Of a stretch of DNA of 64,000 bases, positions 9,203 through 18,898 are shown piece after piece (the first letter of the stretch is position 1; every line of letters begins with the position of its first letter). The notes beneath the pieces are model-generated. The model made no database searches and was not told the origin of the DNA. It saw nothing but the letters and a program-made list of their open reading frames with translations. The position numbers and the translations under genes are program-made. The DNA comes from Dechloromonas sp. ZY10 (GTDB lineage Bacteria > Pseudomonadota > Gammaproteobacteria > Burkholderiales > Rhodocyclaceae), in assembly GCF_041378895.1 (NCBI RefSeq), contig NZ_CP144212.1, forward strand, positions 2,837,501 to 2,901,500. Direction: 5' to 3'.

Positions 9203-10042
9203 ATGGCCGATATTGTAATTCACCTTGCCCCGCACATTCTTGCCGCGCTGCTCTATGGTGCACTTGGCTTCCATTTCTGGAACACCCGCTGGCGAGAGAG
9301 CGAAACACAATCCGTCGCCGGCCCGATGCGCCGCTGGGAACGCAGTGCCATCGCAGCCGCCTTGCTGATCCACGCTGCCGGCTTGCAAGCCGCACTTTTC
9401 TCCGATGCTGGAATGCGCTTTTCGTTCAGTTTCGCGCTTTCACTGATGATGTGGCTGGCTGTACTGGTGTATTGGCTGGAAAGCTTCATGGCCCGGATGG
9501 AAGGCATGCAACCGATGGTGCTGCCGCTGGCCGCGCTGTGCACCGCACTACCGGTGCTGTTTCCGAATGTGCACGTCGTGGCCCATGCGCATGCGCTGGG
9601 CTTCAAGCTGCATTTTCTGGCCGCAATGCTGGCCTACAGCCTGCTGACCCTGTCGGCCTTGCACGCAATTTTCATGGGCTTTACCGAAAATGCGCTGCAC
9701 AAACACAATCTGACCCGCAGTCTCGCCAGCTTGCCGCCGCTGCTGGTCATGGAGACCTTGCTCTTCCGCATCCTGACGTTGGGCTTCATCCTGCTGACGC
9801 TAACCGTCGGCAGCGGTGTTTTCTTCTCGGACAGTCTCTTTGGCAAACCCTTTGTGCTCGAACACAAGACGCTGTTTGCCCTGGCCTCCTGGGGCATTTT
9901 TGCCACCCTGCTGCTTGGCCGCCACGCCTGGGGTTGGCGCGGCAAACGTGCCTTGCGCTGGACGCTGGCCGGCTTTGCCTTGCTCATCCTGGCCTATGTG
10001 GGCAGCCGCTTCGTGGCCGAAGTCATTCTTGGACGCGTCTAA
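9203..10042 (+). CDS. ypjD: CcsA/CcmC-like inner-membrane protein
   Basis: This 279-residue protein has about eight hydrophobic segments and the tryptophan-rich, histidine-bearing C-terminal region of the cytochrome c assembly family (LASWGIFATLLLGRHAWGWRG). Conserved order with ffh and the downstream CNNM gene matches E. coli ypjD. The physiological role is not settled. I take the ATG at 9203; a TTG lies two codons upstream. The stop is followed immediately by the next start. Confidence 0.85.
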   Translation: MADIVIHLAPHILAALLYGALGFHFWNTRWRESETQSVAGPMRRWERSAIAAALLIHAAGLQAALFSDAGMRFSFSFALSLMMWLAVLVYWLESFMARMEGMQPMVLPLAALCTALPVLFPNVHVVAHAHALGFKLHFLAAMLAYSLLTLSALHAIFMGFTENALHKHNLTRSLASLPPLLVMETLLFRILTLGFILLTLTVGSGVFFSDSLFGKPFVLEHKTLFALASWGIFATLLLGRHAWGWRGKRALRWTLAGFALLILAYVGSRFVAEVILGRV

Positions 10043-11320
10043 TTGGACGAAATCAGCCTGAGCACCAAATTATTGGCGCTCGCCACCCTGCTGGCGATGT
10101 CGGCGTTTTTCTCGCTGAGCGAAACCGCGATGATGGCCAGCAACCGGTTCCGCCTGCGCCATCTGGCACAATCCGGCAATCGGGGAGCACAAAAATCGCT
10201 GGCCCTGCTCGGCCAGACCGACAAGATGCTGGGCGTCATCCTGCTCGGCAACAACCTGATCAACTCGGCAGCGGCAACCTTGGTCAGCCTGATTGCAATC
10301 GAGCTTTTCGGCGAAGAAGAATGGGCTCTCGGCGCTGCCACTCTGGCGGTCACCTTTGCCATCCTGGTTTTCTCGGAAATCACCCCCAAGATTGCCGGGG
10401 CCACTTACAGCGACCGCCTGACCCCTTGGCTGGGTCATCTGCTGACCCCGCTGCTCCGCCTGTTTTATCCGGCAGTATGGTTCGTCAATCTGTTCGCCAG
10501 CGCGCTGCTGCGACTACTAAGACTGAAGCGGGAACCGGATAGCGAAACGGCCCAGTTGTCACCGGAGGAATTGCGTAGCCTAGTGCTTGAATCCTCTCAT
10601 GTCATGCCGCAAAAGCACCGGGCAATCCTCAACAGCCTCTTCGACCTGAATAACATCTCGGTCGAAGACATCATGACTCCACGCGGCCAGATCGAGATTC
10701 TTGATCTGGACCAATCATGGGATGCAGTGTGCCGGCAGATCGAGACCTGCCACCACAGCCGCCTGCCGGTATGCCGCGGCTCGCTCGACCGCTTGCTTGG
10801 CATTCTGCCGATCAGGCGTCTGCTCGGCCGCCTGAGCGACCCCGGGTTTTCGGAGGCAGCACTGCTCGAACAAGTGCAATCTCCCTACTATCTCCCCGCA
10901 GGCACGGCAGCCTTCTCCCAACTCGCTTTCTTCCAGGAAACACGACAACGCGTTGGCTTTGTCGTCGACGAGTACGGCGAAATTCTCGGCTTGCTGACCC
11001 TCGAAGATATCGTCGAGGAAATGGTCGGCGAGTTCACCACCTCGCTCCCGGGCCTTGGCCAAGCACTGGCATGGACTCCGGAAGGGAGCGTGGTGGTTGA
11101 AGGTACGCGGACGTTGCGCGAACTCAACCGGATGCTGCAGTTGGATTTCACGCTGGAAGGCCCGAAAACACTGAACGGATTGATACTTGAACACCTTCAG
11201 GAGATTCCCGAGGCGGACCTGAGCCTGAAAATCAACGGGATCACCATGGAAATCCTGCAAACCCAGGATCGCAGCATCGTTACCGTTCGCATCTACCGCC
11301 CTCGACCACCCCGGGGTTAA
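10043..11320 (+). CDS. yfjD: CNNM/CorC-type membrane protein with CBS pair
   Basis: This 425-residue protein has a DUF21/CNNM transmembrane domain over the first ~180 residues (FFSLSETAMMASNRFRLRHLAQ and LLGNNLINSAAATL). A pair of CBS domains follows at about 200-330 (EDIMTPRGQIEIL, VDEYGEILGLLTLEDIVEEMVGE), then a CorC_HlyC domain. Such proteins are linked to magnesium or cobalt efflux. The start is TTG, abutting the stop of ypjD, so the two are coexpressed; the same pair occurs beside ffh in E. coli. Confidence 0.9.
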   Translation: MDEISLSTKLLALATLLAMSAFFSLSETAMMASNRFRLRHLAQSGNRGAQKSLALLGQTDKMLGVILLGNNLINSAAATLVSLIAIELFGEEEWALGAATLAVTFAILVFSEITPKIAGATYSDRLTPWLGHLLTPLLRLFYPAVWFVNLFASALLRLLRLKREPDSETAQLSPEELRSLVLESSHVMPQKHRAILNSLFDLNNISVEDIMTPRGQIEILDLDQSWDAVCRQIETCHHSRLPVCRGSLDRLLGILPIRRLLGRLSDPGFSEAALLEQVQSPYYLPAGTAAFSQLAFFQETRQRVGFVVDEYGEILGLLTLEDIVEEMVGEFTTSLPGLGQALAWTPEGSVVVEGTRTLRELNRMLQLDFTLEGPKTLNGLILEHLQEIPEADLSLKINGITMEILQTQDRSIVTVRIYRPRPPRG

Positions 11321-11398
11321 TCCGGGCCGGCTTTACAAAGCCCCGCCTGCGTAGCATCATCCGCCGACATCCAACGCAGCCCTTGCTTACTGGCCTCC

Positions 11399-13117
11399 AT
11401 GGCAGCCACCCCACCCCATTCCACACTGAGCGGCCTGGCCCGCGCCCTTGTTCAGGCCGGCCAACTGACCGAAGCCGAAGCCGAGCAATTACTGCAGCAA
11501 GCCAGTGCCAACAAGCAAACCCTGGCCGAGCAATTTCTCGGCTCGCACAGTTTGCCGGCTGCCGACTTGGCCCGCTTCATCGCCGAAACATTTGGCTTTC
11601 CGCTACTCGACCTGGATGCGTTCGACGAGTCGCTGATTCCGATTGACGCGATTGATCGCAAACTGATTGCCAGTCACCGGGTGATTCCGCTCAACAAGCG
11701 GGGGAACCGGCTGGCGGTGGCCATGTCGGACCCGACCAATCTGAGAGCATTGGACGAAATCCGCTTTCAGACCGGACTGGCCGTAGACCCGGTGGTAGTC
11801 GAAGCCAACAAATTGGCGCCACTGGTAGGCAAACACGCCGAAGCGCCTCAGGATGCACTCAAGACACTAGCCAACGACGACCTCAACCTGGACCTGCTCG
11901 ATGGCGCCATCGAAAACGAACCACAGGAAGATACCAGCAACCAGGATGTCGATGACGCACCGATTGTTCGCTTCATCCAGAAAATCCTGCTCGATGCGAT
12001 TGAGGACGGCGCCTCGGATATCCATTTCGAGCCCTACGAAAAGTACTACCGCATCCGTTTCCGGGTAGACGGCATCTTGCGCGAAGTGGCAAGCCCCCCA
12101 TTGGCGATCAAGGAAAAGCTGGCCTCCCGGATCAAGGTCATCTCGCGCCTCAACATTGCTGAAAAGCGGGTTCCGCAGGATGGCCGGATGCGCCTCGTAC
12201 TCTCGAAAAACCGTGCCATCGATTTCCGGGTCAGCACCCTGCCCACGCTGCAAGGCGAAAAGATAGTCCTGCGGATTCTCGATCCCAGCTCAGCCACTCT
12301 CGGCATCGAAGCCCTGGGTTACGAACCGGAGCAAAAAGCGGCCTTGCTTGACGCGGTCAACCGCCCCTACGGCATGGTTTTGGTCACCGGACCGACCGGT
12401 TCGGGCAAAACGGTATCGCTGTACACCTGCCTCAACCTGCTGAACAAAGTTGGAGTCAATATCTCCACTGCCGAAGATCCGGCGGAAATCAACTTACCGG
12501 GAATCAATCAGGTCAACGTCGACGACAAGGCCGGGCTCACCTTTTCCTCGGCGCTGAAGGCATTCCTCCGCCAGGATCCGGACATCATCATGGTCGGCGA
12601 AATCCGCGATCTGGAAACGGCGGAAATCGCGATCAAGGCCGCGCAGACCGGACACCTGGTACTCTCGACGCTGCACACCAACGATGCGCCGCAGACACTG
12701 ACCCGGCTGATGAACATGGGCATCCCGACCTTCAACATCGCCTCCAGCATCCTGCTGATCACCGCCCAGCGCCTGGCGCGGCGTCTGTGTCACTGCAAAC
12801 AACCGATGGAAGTGCCGGAGCAGAGTCTGCTCGACGCCGGCTTCCGGCCGGAGGAATTGGACGATTCCTGGACCCTGTACGGACCTGGCGGCTGCGAGCG
12901 TTGCAAAGGCACCGGCTACAAGGGACGGGTTGGGATCTATCAAGTCATGCCAATCAGCGAGGACATGCAACGCCTGATCATGAGCGGTGCCACCGCCATC
13001 GATCTGGCCAATCAGGCCAAGCAGGAAGGCGTCAAGGACTTGCGCGAATCAGGCTTGCTCAAAGTCAAGCAGGGAGTCACTTCGCTCGACGAAGTGCTGA
13101 GTACGACCAACGCCTAA
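11399..13117 (+). CDS. pilB: Type IV pilus assembly ATPase PilB
   Basis: This 572-residue hexameric ATPase powers pilus extension. The N-terminal GSPII_E domain covers about 1-150. The Walker A motif GPTGSGKTVSLY is near residue 330, followed by the aspartate-box and Walker B region (QDPDIIMVGEIRDLETAEIA). Four cysteines of the zinc-binding element are in CHCKQ and CERCKGTGYKGR near residues 463-505. It heads the pilB-pilC-pilD operon. I saw no pilin gene beside it. Confidence 0.97.
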   Translation: MAATPPHSTLSGLARALVQAGQLTEAEAEQLLQQASANKQTLAEQFLGSHSLPAADLARFIAETFGFPLLDLDAFDESLIPIDAIDRKLIASHRVIPLNKRGNRLAVAMSDPTNLRALDEIRFQTGLAVDPVVVEANKLAPLVGKHAEAPQDALKTLANDDLNLDLLDGAIENEPQEDTSNQDVDDAPIVRFIQKILLDAIEDGASDIHFEPYEKYYRIRFRVDGILREVASPPLAIKEKLASRIKVISRLNIAEKRVPQDGRMRLVLSKNRAIDFRVSTLPTLQGEKIVLRILDPSSATLGIEALGYEPEQKAALLDAVNRPYGMVLVTGPTGSGKTVSLYTCLNLLNKVGVNISTAEDPAEINLPGINQVNVDDKAGLTFSSALKAFLRQDPDIIMVGEIRDLETAEIAIKAAQTGHLVLSTLHTNDAPQTLTRLMNMGIPTFNIASSILLITAQRLARRLCHCKQPMEVPEQSLLDAGFRPEELDDSWTLYGPGGCERCKGTGYKGRVGIYQVMPISEDMQRLIMSGATAIDLANQAKQEGVKDLRESGLLKVKQGVTSLDEVLSTTNA

Positions 13118-13132
13118 ACAGGAAGGCCGAGC

Positions 13133-14362
13133 ATGGCGACCACAGCCAAACCCAAAGTGCCCACAGTCAAGGAAAGCATTTTCCAATGGGAAGGTAAAAG
13201 CCGCGACGGCAAGTCGGTGCGAGGCGAGATGCGTGCCGCCAGCGAATCCGTAGTTCAGGCCACCCTGCGTCGCCAGGGCATCAGCAAAACCACCGTCAAA
13301 AAACTGAAATTCAAGTCGGGCGGCAAAATCAGTGACAAGGACATCACCCTGTTCACCCGGCAACTGGCGACCATGATGAAGGCCGGCGTCCCCTTGCTGC
13401 AATCCTTCGACATCGTCGGCCGTGGCCACGCCAATCCCGCCGTCGGCAAACTGCTGCTCGACATCAAGGCCGACGTCGAGACCGGCAGTTCGCTGTCGCA
13501 GGCTTTTCGCAAATACCCGCTGTATTTCGACAATTTGTTCTGCAACCTGATCGCTGCCGGCGAAGCAGCGGGGATTCTCGACAGCCTGCTCGACCGCCTG
13601 GCAACCTACAAGGAAAAAATGCAGGCAATCAAAGGCAAAATCAAGTCGGCACTGTTTTATCCGATCGCTGTTATCGCTGTCGCCATCATCATTACAGCGG
13701 TCATCATGATCTTCGTCATCCCCGCCTTCAAAGATGTCTTCAAAAGTTTCGGCGCCGACCTGCCAACTCCAACCCTGATCGTGATTGCGATGTCGGATTT
13801 CTTCGTCGAGTGGTGGTGGCTGATATTCGGCTGCATGGGGGGGGCCATCTACAGCTTTTTCGAGACCTGGAAACGCTCGGAAAAAATGCAGATGGTCATG
13901 GACCGCCTGTTCCTGCGTCTACCAATCTTCGGCGAGGTGATCCGCAAATCGGTGATTGCCCGCTGGACGCGCACTTTGGCCACGATGTTCGCTGCCGGCG
14001 TACCGCTGGTCGAAGCACTGGACTCGGTAGGCGGAGCCTCCGGCAATTATGTTTACAAGATCGCCACCCGCGAGATTCAGGCCGAGGTCTCGACCGGCAC
14101 CAACCTGACCCAGGCCATGCAGAACGTCAACCTCTTCCCCAACATGGTCACCCAGATGGTAGCGATTGGCGAAGAATCAGGTGCTCTCGACTCGATGCTC
14201 TCGAAAGTCGCCGATTTTTTCGAGGCCGAAGTCGATGATGCGGTTGAGGCGCTTTCAAGCTTGATGGAACCGATGATCATGGTAATACTCGGCACCCTGA
14301 TCGGCGGCATGGTAGTCGCCATGTATCTGCCAATTTTCAAGATGGGGAGCGTCGTCGGATGA
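13133..14362 (+). CDS. pilC: Type IV pilus inner-membrane platform protein PilC
   Basis: This 409-residue protein contains two T2SSF repeats (about 75-198 and 280-400), with the signatures LFTRQLATMMKAGVPLLQSF and RTLATMFAAGVPLVEALDSVGGASGN. Transmembrane segments are at about 175-195, 220-240 and 380-400. It is the platform on which PilB acts. It starts 15 bases after pilB, and its stop overlaps the pilD start by four bases. Confidence 0.97.
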   Translation: MATTAKPKVPTVKESIFQWEGKSRDGKSVRGEMRAASESVVQATLRRQGISKTTVKKLKFKSGGKISDKDITLFTRQLATMMKAGVPLLQSFDIVGRGHANPAVGKLLLDIKADVETGSSLSQAFRKYPLYFDNLFCNLIAAGEAAGILDSLLDRLATYKEKMQAIKGKIKSALFYPIAVIAVAIIITAVIMIFVIPAFKDVFKSFGADLPTPTLIVIAMSDFFVEWWWLIFGCMGGAIYSFFETWKRSEKMQMVMDRLFLRLPIFGEVIRKSVIARWTRTLATMFAAGVPLVEALDSVGGASGNYVYKIATREIQAEVSTGTNLTQAMQNVNLFPNMVTQMVAIGEESGALDSMLSKVADFFEAEVDDAVEALSSLMEPMIMVILGTLIGGMVVAMYLPIFKMGSVVG

Positions 14363-15219
14363 TGATGCCGGAAACCTTGGGTGGCCTGGCGGCCGCCGCC
14401 GGACTGCTAGGCTTGTGCGTCGGCAGCTTTCTGAATGTAGTGGTCCACCGCCTGCCAAAAATGATGGAGCAGGAATGGCGCGAACAATGCGCGGAGCTTT
14501 GCGGTGAAAATTGCAAAAACCCGCAGTCGACCGTGGAAAAGCTGTCGCTGGCCCGCCCCCGCTCCCGCTGCCCGGCGTGTGGACACGTCATTCGTGCATA
14601 CGAAAACATTCCGCTGCTCAGCTACCTGCTGCTGCGTGGCCGCTGCTCGGCTTGCCATCAGTCGATTTCGCTTCGCTACCCGCTGGTCGAACTGCTTACC
14701 GCCGCACTCTCGGCAGGAGCTGCCTGGCACTTTGGCCCCAGTTGGCAAACCGTCGGCGCCCTCGCCTTGCTCTGGGCCCTGGTTGCGCTGACGATGATTG
14801 ACCTCGATACGCAGCTGCTGCCAGACAGCATCACCCTGCCTTTGCTCTGGCTCGGCCTGCTGATCAATCTGCATGGGCATTTCGTTTCTCTCGAAGCCGC
14901 CGTCATCGGCGCAGTTGCTGGCTACCTGGCGCTCTGGAGCGTATTCTGGCTATTCAAGCTGGCGACCGGCAAGGAGGGCATGGGCTATGGCGATTTCAAG
15001 CTGCTGGCGGCGCTTGGCGCCTGGCTCGGCTGGAGCATGTTGCCGACCATCGTCCTGCTCTCTTCGCTGGTCGGCGCCTGCGTCGGGATCGGGCTGATCG
15101 TCTTCGCCCGCCACGGACGCAATGTCCCGATTCCCTTCGGCCCTTACCTCGCAGCCGCAGGTGTTATCGCGCTCTTCTGGGGCGAAAAGATCAACCGGAC
15201 CTATCTTGGCCTGCTCTGA
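14359..15219 (+). CDS. pilD: Prepilin peptidase / N-methyltransferase PilD
   Basis: This 286-residue integral-membrane aspartyl protease cleaves and N-methylates prepilins. The N-terminal cytoplasmic loop has two CxxC pairs (CPACGH and CSACHQ, residues ~73-101). The catalytic aspartates are in MIDLDTQLLPD near residue 147 and in GYGDFKLLAALGAWLG near residue 209. Its start overlaps pilC by four bases. In many relatives coaE follows; here an FmdB-type gene does. Confidence 0.97.
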   Translation: MMMPETLGGLAAAAGLLGLCVGSFLNVVVHRLPKMMEQEWREQCAELCGENCKNPQSTVEKLSLARPRSRCPACGHVIRAYENIPLLSYLLLRGRCSACHQSISLRYPLVELLTAALSAGAAWHFGPSWQTVGALALLWALVALTMIDLDTQLLPDSITLPLLWLGLLINLHGHFVSLEAAVIGAVAGYLALWSVFWLFKLATGKEGMGYGDFKLLAALGAWLGWSMLPTIVLLSSLVGACVGIGLIVFARHGRNVPIPFGPYLAAAGVIALFWGEKINRTYLGLL

Positions 15220-15305
15220 AACCACCGACCCGGCTTGAAATTAGCGCGACCACCCCGACATAGGACCACTCTCGGTTATATAATTCAAGGTTTTGGAGGA
15301 TTCCC

Positions 15306-15557
15306 ATGCCGATCTACGAATATCGCTGCGACGCCTGCGGTTTCCAGAAGGAACATCTGCAAAAGCTCAGCGACCCGCAACTGACTACCTGTCCCGAATG
15401 TGGCCAGGAAAGCTATAGCAAGCAACTCTCCGCCGCCGGTTTCCAGCTCAAGGGCAGCGGCTGGTACGCTACCGACTTCAAGGGCGGCACCGCCCCGAAG
15501 GCACCGCCCCCATGCCAGACCGGCGAAGGAAGCTGCTCGTCGTGCGTGGCCAACTGA
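15306..15557 (+). CDS. FmdB-family zinc-ribbon protein
   Basis: This 83-residue protein begins MPIYEYRCDACGF and has a second CxxC in TCPECGQ, the FmdB putative regulatory zinc ribbon. The Gly/Pro-rich tail ends in a cysteine cluster (CQTGEGSCSSC). Function is unknown; it may be regulatory. GGAGG ten bases before the ATG supports the start. The 3' end overlaps the next gene. Confidence 0.88.
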   Translation: MPIYEYRCDACGFQKEHLQKLSDPQLTTCPECGQESYSKQLSAAGFQLKGSGWYATDFKGGTAPKAPPPCQTGEGSCSSCVAN

Positions 15558-16195
15558 TCAAACGTTACTTCATCACCGGGCTCCTGATCTGGGTGCCGCT
15601 GGTGATTACCGCCTGGGTGCTATCGGTCATCGTCAGCACCCTGGATCAGTCATTGCGCCTGTTACCCGAGGCCATCCACCCGCAACATCTGTTCGGTTTC
15701 AGCATCCCCGGCGCCGGCGCCCTGCTGACACTGGCGATGATTTTCCTGACCGGTCTGTTGGCCGCCAATTTCATCGGCCAAAAACTGGTCGGCTGGTGGG
15801 ACAAGCTACTTTCGCGGATTCCGGTGGTCAATTCGGTGTACAAGAGCGTCAAGCAGGTTTCCGACACCTTGTTCGCCCCCAACGGCAACGCCTTTCGCAA
15901 GGCCCTGCTGGTTCAATACCCGCGCCAGGGCAGCTGGACCATCGCCTTTCTCACCGGCACACCGGGCGGCGACATCGTCAACCACCTGCACGGCAACCAC
16001 GTCAGCGTTTATGTCCCGACCACTCCCAACCCGACTTCGGGCTTCTTCCTGATGATGCCGGCCAGCGAAGTGGTTGAACTCGACATGACCGTCGACGAAG
16101 CACTGAAGTACGTCATTTCAATGGGTGTCGTCGCGCCTCCGAAGCGCCCCCATGTCGTGACTCGCCACACCGATAGCCAAACTCAACATTCCTAA
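15542..16195 (+). CDS. DUF502 family inner-membrane protein
   Basis: A protein of about 217 residues with two N-terminal transmembrane helices (ITGLLIWVPLVITAWVLSV and LLTLAMIFLTGLLAANFIG), then a conserved soluble part with SRIPVVNSVYKSVKQVSD and VPTTPNPTSGF. It is a DUF502 member of unknown role. I prefer the GTG at 15542 (VRGQLIKRYFITG), because the family usually starts just before KRYFI and GAAGGA precedes it; the alternative ATG at 15512 would overlap fmdB by 46 bases. It lies 22 bases upstream of aspS, a conserved betaproteobacterial linkage. Confidence 0.85.
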   Translation: MRGQLIKRYFITGLLIWVPLVITAWVLSVIVSTLDQSLRLLPEAIHPQHLFGFSIPGAGALLTLAMIFLTGLLAANFIGQKLVGWWDKLLSRIPVVNSVYKSVKQVSDTLFAPNGNAFRKALLVQYPRQGSWTIAFLTGTPGGDIVNHLHGNHVSVYVPTTPNPTSGFFLMMPASEVVELDMTVDEALKYVISMGVVAPPKRPHVVTRHTDSQTQHS

Positions 16196-16217
16196 TTAAG
16201 CACCCCACGGATTTTTC

Positions 16218-18017
16218 ATGCGTACTCATTACTGCGGACAACTCAACGCCTCCCTCGACGGCCAGATCGTCACCCTGTGCGGCTGGGCCCACCGTCGTCG
16301 CGACCACGGCGGCGTCATCTTCATCGACCTGCGCGACCGCGAGGGCTTGGCCCAAGTCGTCTGCGACCCGGATCGCGCCGACAGCTTCAAGATCGCTGAA
16401 TCCGTCCGCAACGAGTTCTGCCTGAAGATCACCGGCAAGGTCCGTCCGCGCCCGGCCGGCACCACCAACGCCAACCTGGCCTCCGGCGAAATCGAAGTGC
16501 TGTGCCACGAAATCGAAGTCCTGAACCCGTCGGTCACGCCCCCGTTCCAGCTCGATGAGGAAAACCTCTCCGAGAACGTCCGCCTGACCCATCGCGTCAT
16601 CGATCTGCGCCGCCCACAGATGCAGAACAACCTGATGCTGCGCTACAAGACGGCGCGTGCTTTCCGCCGCTTCCTGGACGACAACGGCTTCATCGACGTC
16701 GAAACTCCGATGCTGACCAAGTCGACCCCGGAAGGCGCCCGTGACTACCTGGTACCGTCGCGCGTGCATGCTGGCCAGTTCTTCGCGCTGCCGCAGTCGC
16801 CGCAGCTGTTCAAGCAGTTGCTGATGGTTGCCGGCTACGACCGCTACTACCAGATCACCAAGTGCTTCCGCGACGAAGACCTGCGCGCCGACCGCCAGCC
16901 GGAATTCACCCAGGTCGATATCGAAACCTCGTTCATGAGCGAGGCCGAAATCACCGCGCTGATGGAGCAACTGATCCGCCGCGTCTTCAAGGAAGCGATC
17001 GACGTCGAACTGCCGGAATTCCCGCGCATGACCTACGCCGAAGCCATGCGCCGCTTCGGTTCCGACAAGCCGGACCTGCGCGTGACGCTCGAACTGGTCG
17101 ATGTCGCCGATGCCTTCAAGGACGTCGCCTTCAAGGTCTTTGCCAATGTCGCCAACAGCGAAGGTGGCCGCATCGCCGCCATGCGCATCCCGGGCGGCGC
17201 CAGCCTCACCCGTGGCGAAATCGACGAATACACCAAGTTCGTCGGCATCTACGGCGCCAAGGGCCTGGCCTACATCAAGGTCAACGACGTTACCCAGGTT
17301 AACGAGACCGGCCTGCAGTCGCCGATCGTCAAGAACCTCTCCGAAGCCTCGCTGCGCACCGTGCTCGAGCGCACCGGCGCCCAGTCTGGCGACCTGATCT
17401 TCTTCGGCGCCGACAAGGGGAAGATCGTCAGCGATGCCCTCGGCGCGCTGCGCATCAAGATCGGCCACGAAAAGGGCTTCGTCACCGGCGCCAAGTGGGC
17501 CCCGCTGTGGGTGATCGACTTCCCGATGTTCGAGTACGACGACGAATCCAAGCGCTGGACCGCCTGCCACCACCCCTTCACCAGCCCCAAGGACGAGCAT
17601 CTCGAATTCCTGGCCACCGATCCGGGCAAGTGCCTGGCCAAGGCCTACGACCTGGCGCTCAACGGCTGGGAACTGGGCGGCGGCTCGGTGCGTATCCACC
17701 GTGCTGACGTGCAGGAAAAGGTCTTCGCTGCCCTCAATATCGGCCCGGAAGAACAGCAGGCCAAGTTCGGCTTCCTGCTCGACGCGCTGAAGTACGGTGC
17801 CCCGCCGCATGGCGGCCTGGCCTTCGGCCTGGATCGCATCGTCACCATGATGACCGGTGCCGAATCGATCCGCGACGTGATCGCCTTCCCGAAGACCCAG
17901 CGCGCCCAGTGCCTGCTCACCGACGCCCCGTCGGCGGTCGACGAGAAGCAACTGCGCGAACTGCACGTCCGCCTGCGCCAGAAGGTCGAAACCCAGGTCG
18001 AAATCAGCCAGGGCTAA
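16218..18017 (+). CDS. aspS: Aspartyl-tRNA synthetase
   Basis: This 599-residue bacterial-type class II synthetase has an N-terminal OB anticodon-binding domain ([32 protein letters not shown]). Motif 2 is in [25 protein letters not shown] insertion lies at about 290-410, and motif 3 is [14 protein letters not shown] near residue 535. It charges tRNA-Asp, and perhaps tRNA-Asn if no AsnRS exists. The RNase gene starts 3 bases after its stop. Confidence 0.98.
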   Translation: MRTHYCGQLNASLDGQIVTLCGWAHRRRDHGGVIFIDLRDREGLAQVVCDPDRADSFKIAESVRNEFCLKITGKVRPRPAGTTNANLASGEIEVLCHEIEVLNPSVTPPFQLDEENLSENVRLTHRVIDLRRPQMQNNLMLRYKTARAFRRFLDDNGFIDVETPMLTKSTPEGARDYLVPSRVHAGQFFALPQSPQLFKQLLMVAGYDRYYQITKCFRDEDLRADRQPEFTQVDIETSFMSEAEITALMEQLIRRVFKEAIDVELPEFPRMTYAEAMRRFGSDKPDLRVTLELVDVADAFKDVAFKVFANVANSEGGRIAAMRIPGGASLTRGEIDEYTKFVGIYGAKGLAYIKVNDVTQVNETGLQSPIVKNLSEASLRTVLERTGAQSGDLIFFGADKGKIVSDALGALRIKIGHEKGFVTGAKWAPLWVIDFPMFEYDDESKRWTACHHPFTSPKDEHLEFLATDPGKCLAKAYDLALNGWELGGGSVRIHRADVQEKVFAALNIGPEEQQAKFGFLLDALKYGAPPHGGLAFGLDRIVTMMTGAESIRDVIAFPKTQRAQCLLTDAPSAVDEKQLRELHVRLRQKVETQVEISQG

Positions 18018-18020
18018 GCC

Positions 18021-18449
18021 ATGACTCATGCCGTACTCCGTCTGCTCCTGACTTTCTGGCTGGCGCTGGCGGCATGCTGCTTGCCGGGCACCGTGGGTGC
18101 CCGCGACCAGGCTCAGGGCAACACTTACACGGTCGACAGCGAAAAAGGCAAAAATTCGCCTTTTTCCGGGTCGACCGTGGCACTCGCCGAACTACCGCGC
18201 GAAGCCCGCGAGACCTATGCGCTGATCCTGCGCGGCGGCCCCTTCCCTTATGACCGCGACGGGATCGAGTTCCGCAACTTTGAAAAGCGCCTGCCCAAGG
18301 CCGCGCGCGGCTTCTACCGTGAATATACGGTCAAGACGCCGGGCGAACGCAGCCGTGGCGCCCGCCGCATCGTCAGCGGCGGCGAGCCGCCGAGCGTGTT
18401 TTACTACACCGACGATCACTACAACAGCTTCCGCCGGATTCACGACTGA
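18021..18449 (+). CDS. Secreted barnase-like guanyl-specific ribonuclease
   Basis: This 142-residue protein has a signal peptide (hydrophobic to about residue 26), then a microbial N1/T1 RNase domain. Catalytic-type residues appear in GIEFRNFEKRLP (the general-base Glu region), YREYTVKTPG, RGARRIVSG (Arg) and FYYTDDHYNSFRRI (the His of barnase-family enzymes). Such enzymes cut single-stranded RNA after G. A barstar-like gene follows 23 bases later, the expected inhibitor. Bases 18128-18179 (between signal peptide and domain) contain a hairpin bearing two copies of the window's iterated GTCGACCGTG repeat. Family recognition is firm; substrate and target cell are inference. Confidence 0.88.
   Translation: MTHAVLRLLLTFWLALAACCLPGTVGARDQAQGNTYTVDSEKGKNSPFSGSTVALAELPREARETYALILRGGPFPYDRDGIEFRNFEKRLPKAARGFYREYTVKTPGERSRGARRIVSGGEPPSVFYYTDDHYNSFRRIHD
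18128..18179. repeat. Iterated-repeat hairpin inside the RNase gene
   Basis: CACGGTCGAC (18128-18137) and GTCGACCGTG (18170-18179) flank an inner inverted pair GAAAAAGGC/GCCTTTTTC with an 8-base loop. The stretch encodes residues about 37-53, between signal peptide and catalytic domain. Confidence 0.65.
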
Positions 18450-18472
18450 GCGAAGCGCCCAGGAGCCGTACT

Positions 18473-18898
18473 GTGGCCAGCCCGTTTTTCAACCGCCCCG
18501 AACTTGCCGGCCCCTACCGGCTGCTTCCCACCCGTCGCACGACACTTGCCGACGAACTGGCTGCGGCAACCAACCCATTGATCCGCATCGCCCCTGACCA
18601 GGCGGCAAGCATTACCGACTGGCTTGGCGCCTTGGGGCAAGCCCTCAATTTCCCGGCGCATTTTGGTGCCAATTTTGATGCGCTGTTCGATGCCCTGTGC
18701 GACCGTGACCTGCTGCCCCAAACCGTCCTGGTGCTTGAGCTCAGTGCGCTCAATGCACTTGCCGAAGAAGAGGTCGACACCCTGATCGCCGTTTTTCAGG
18801 CCGCCGCCGATGAGTGGCGCGAACAAGGTCGCTGCCTGTGGTCGCTGTTTGACGCTCCCGGCCTCGACCTCGACCCGCTCCCCACCCCGAAGGCATGA
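18473..18898 (+). CDS. Barstar-family ribonuclease inhibitor
   Basis: This 141-residue protein contains the barstar signature LGQALNFPAHFGANFDALFDALCD near residues 52-75 and a final LWSLFDAPG region. Barstar proteins bind the active site of barnase and protect the producing cytoplasm; there is no signal peptide here, as expected. The start is GTG at 18473 with AGGAG upstream. It follows the RNase by 23 bases, and its stop overlaps the nudB ATG by four bases. The N-terminal 45 residues are longer than in classical barstar. Confidence 0.88.
   Translation: MASPFFNRPELAGPYRLLPTRRTTLADELAAATNPLIRIAPDQAASITDWLGALGQALNFPAHFGANFDALFDALCDRDLLPQTVLVLELSALNALAEEEVDTLIAVFQAAADEWREQGRCLWSLFDAPGLDLDPLPTPKA

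Noticed and set aside
16113-18029. A 638-residue open frame antisense to aspS
   Set aside because: It is fully covered by aspS, which has all class II motifs, and it lacks a ribosome-binding site.
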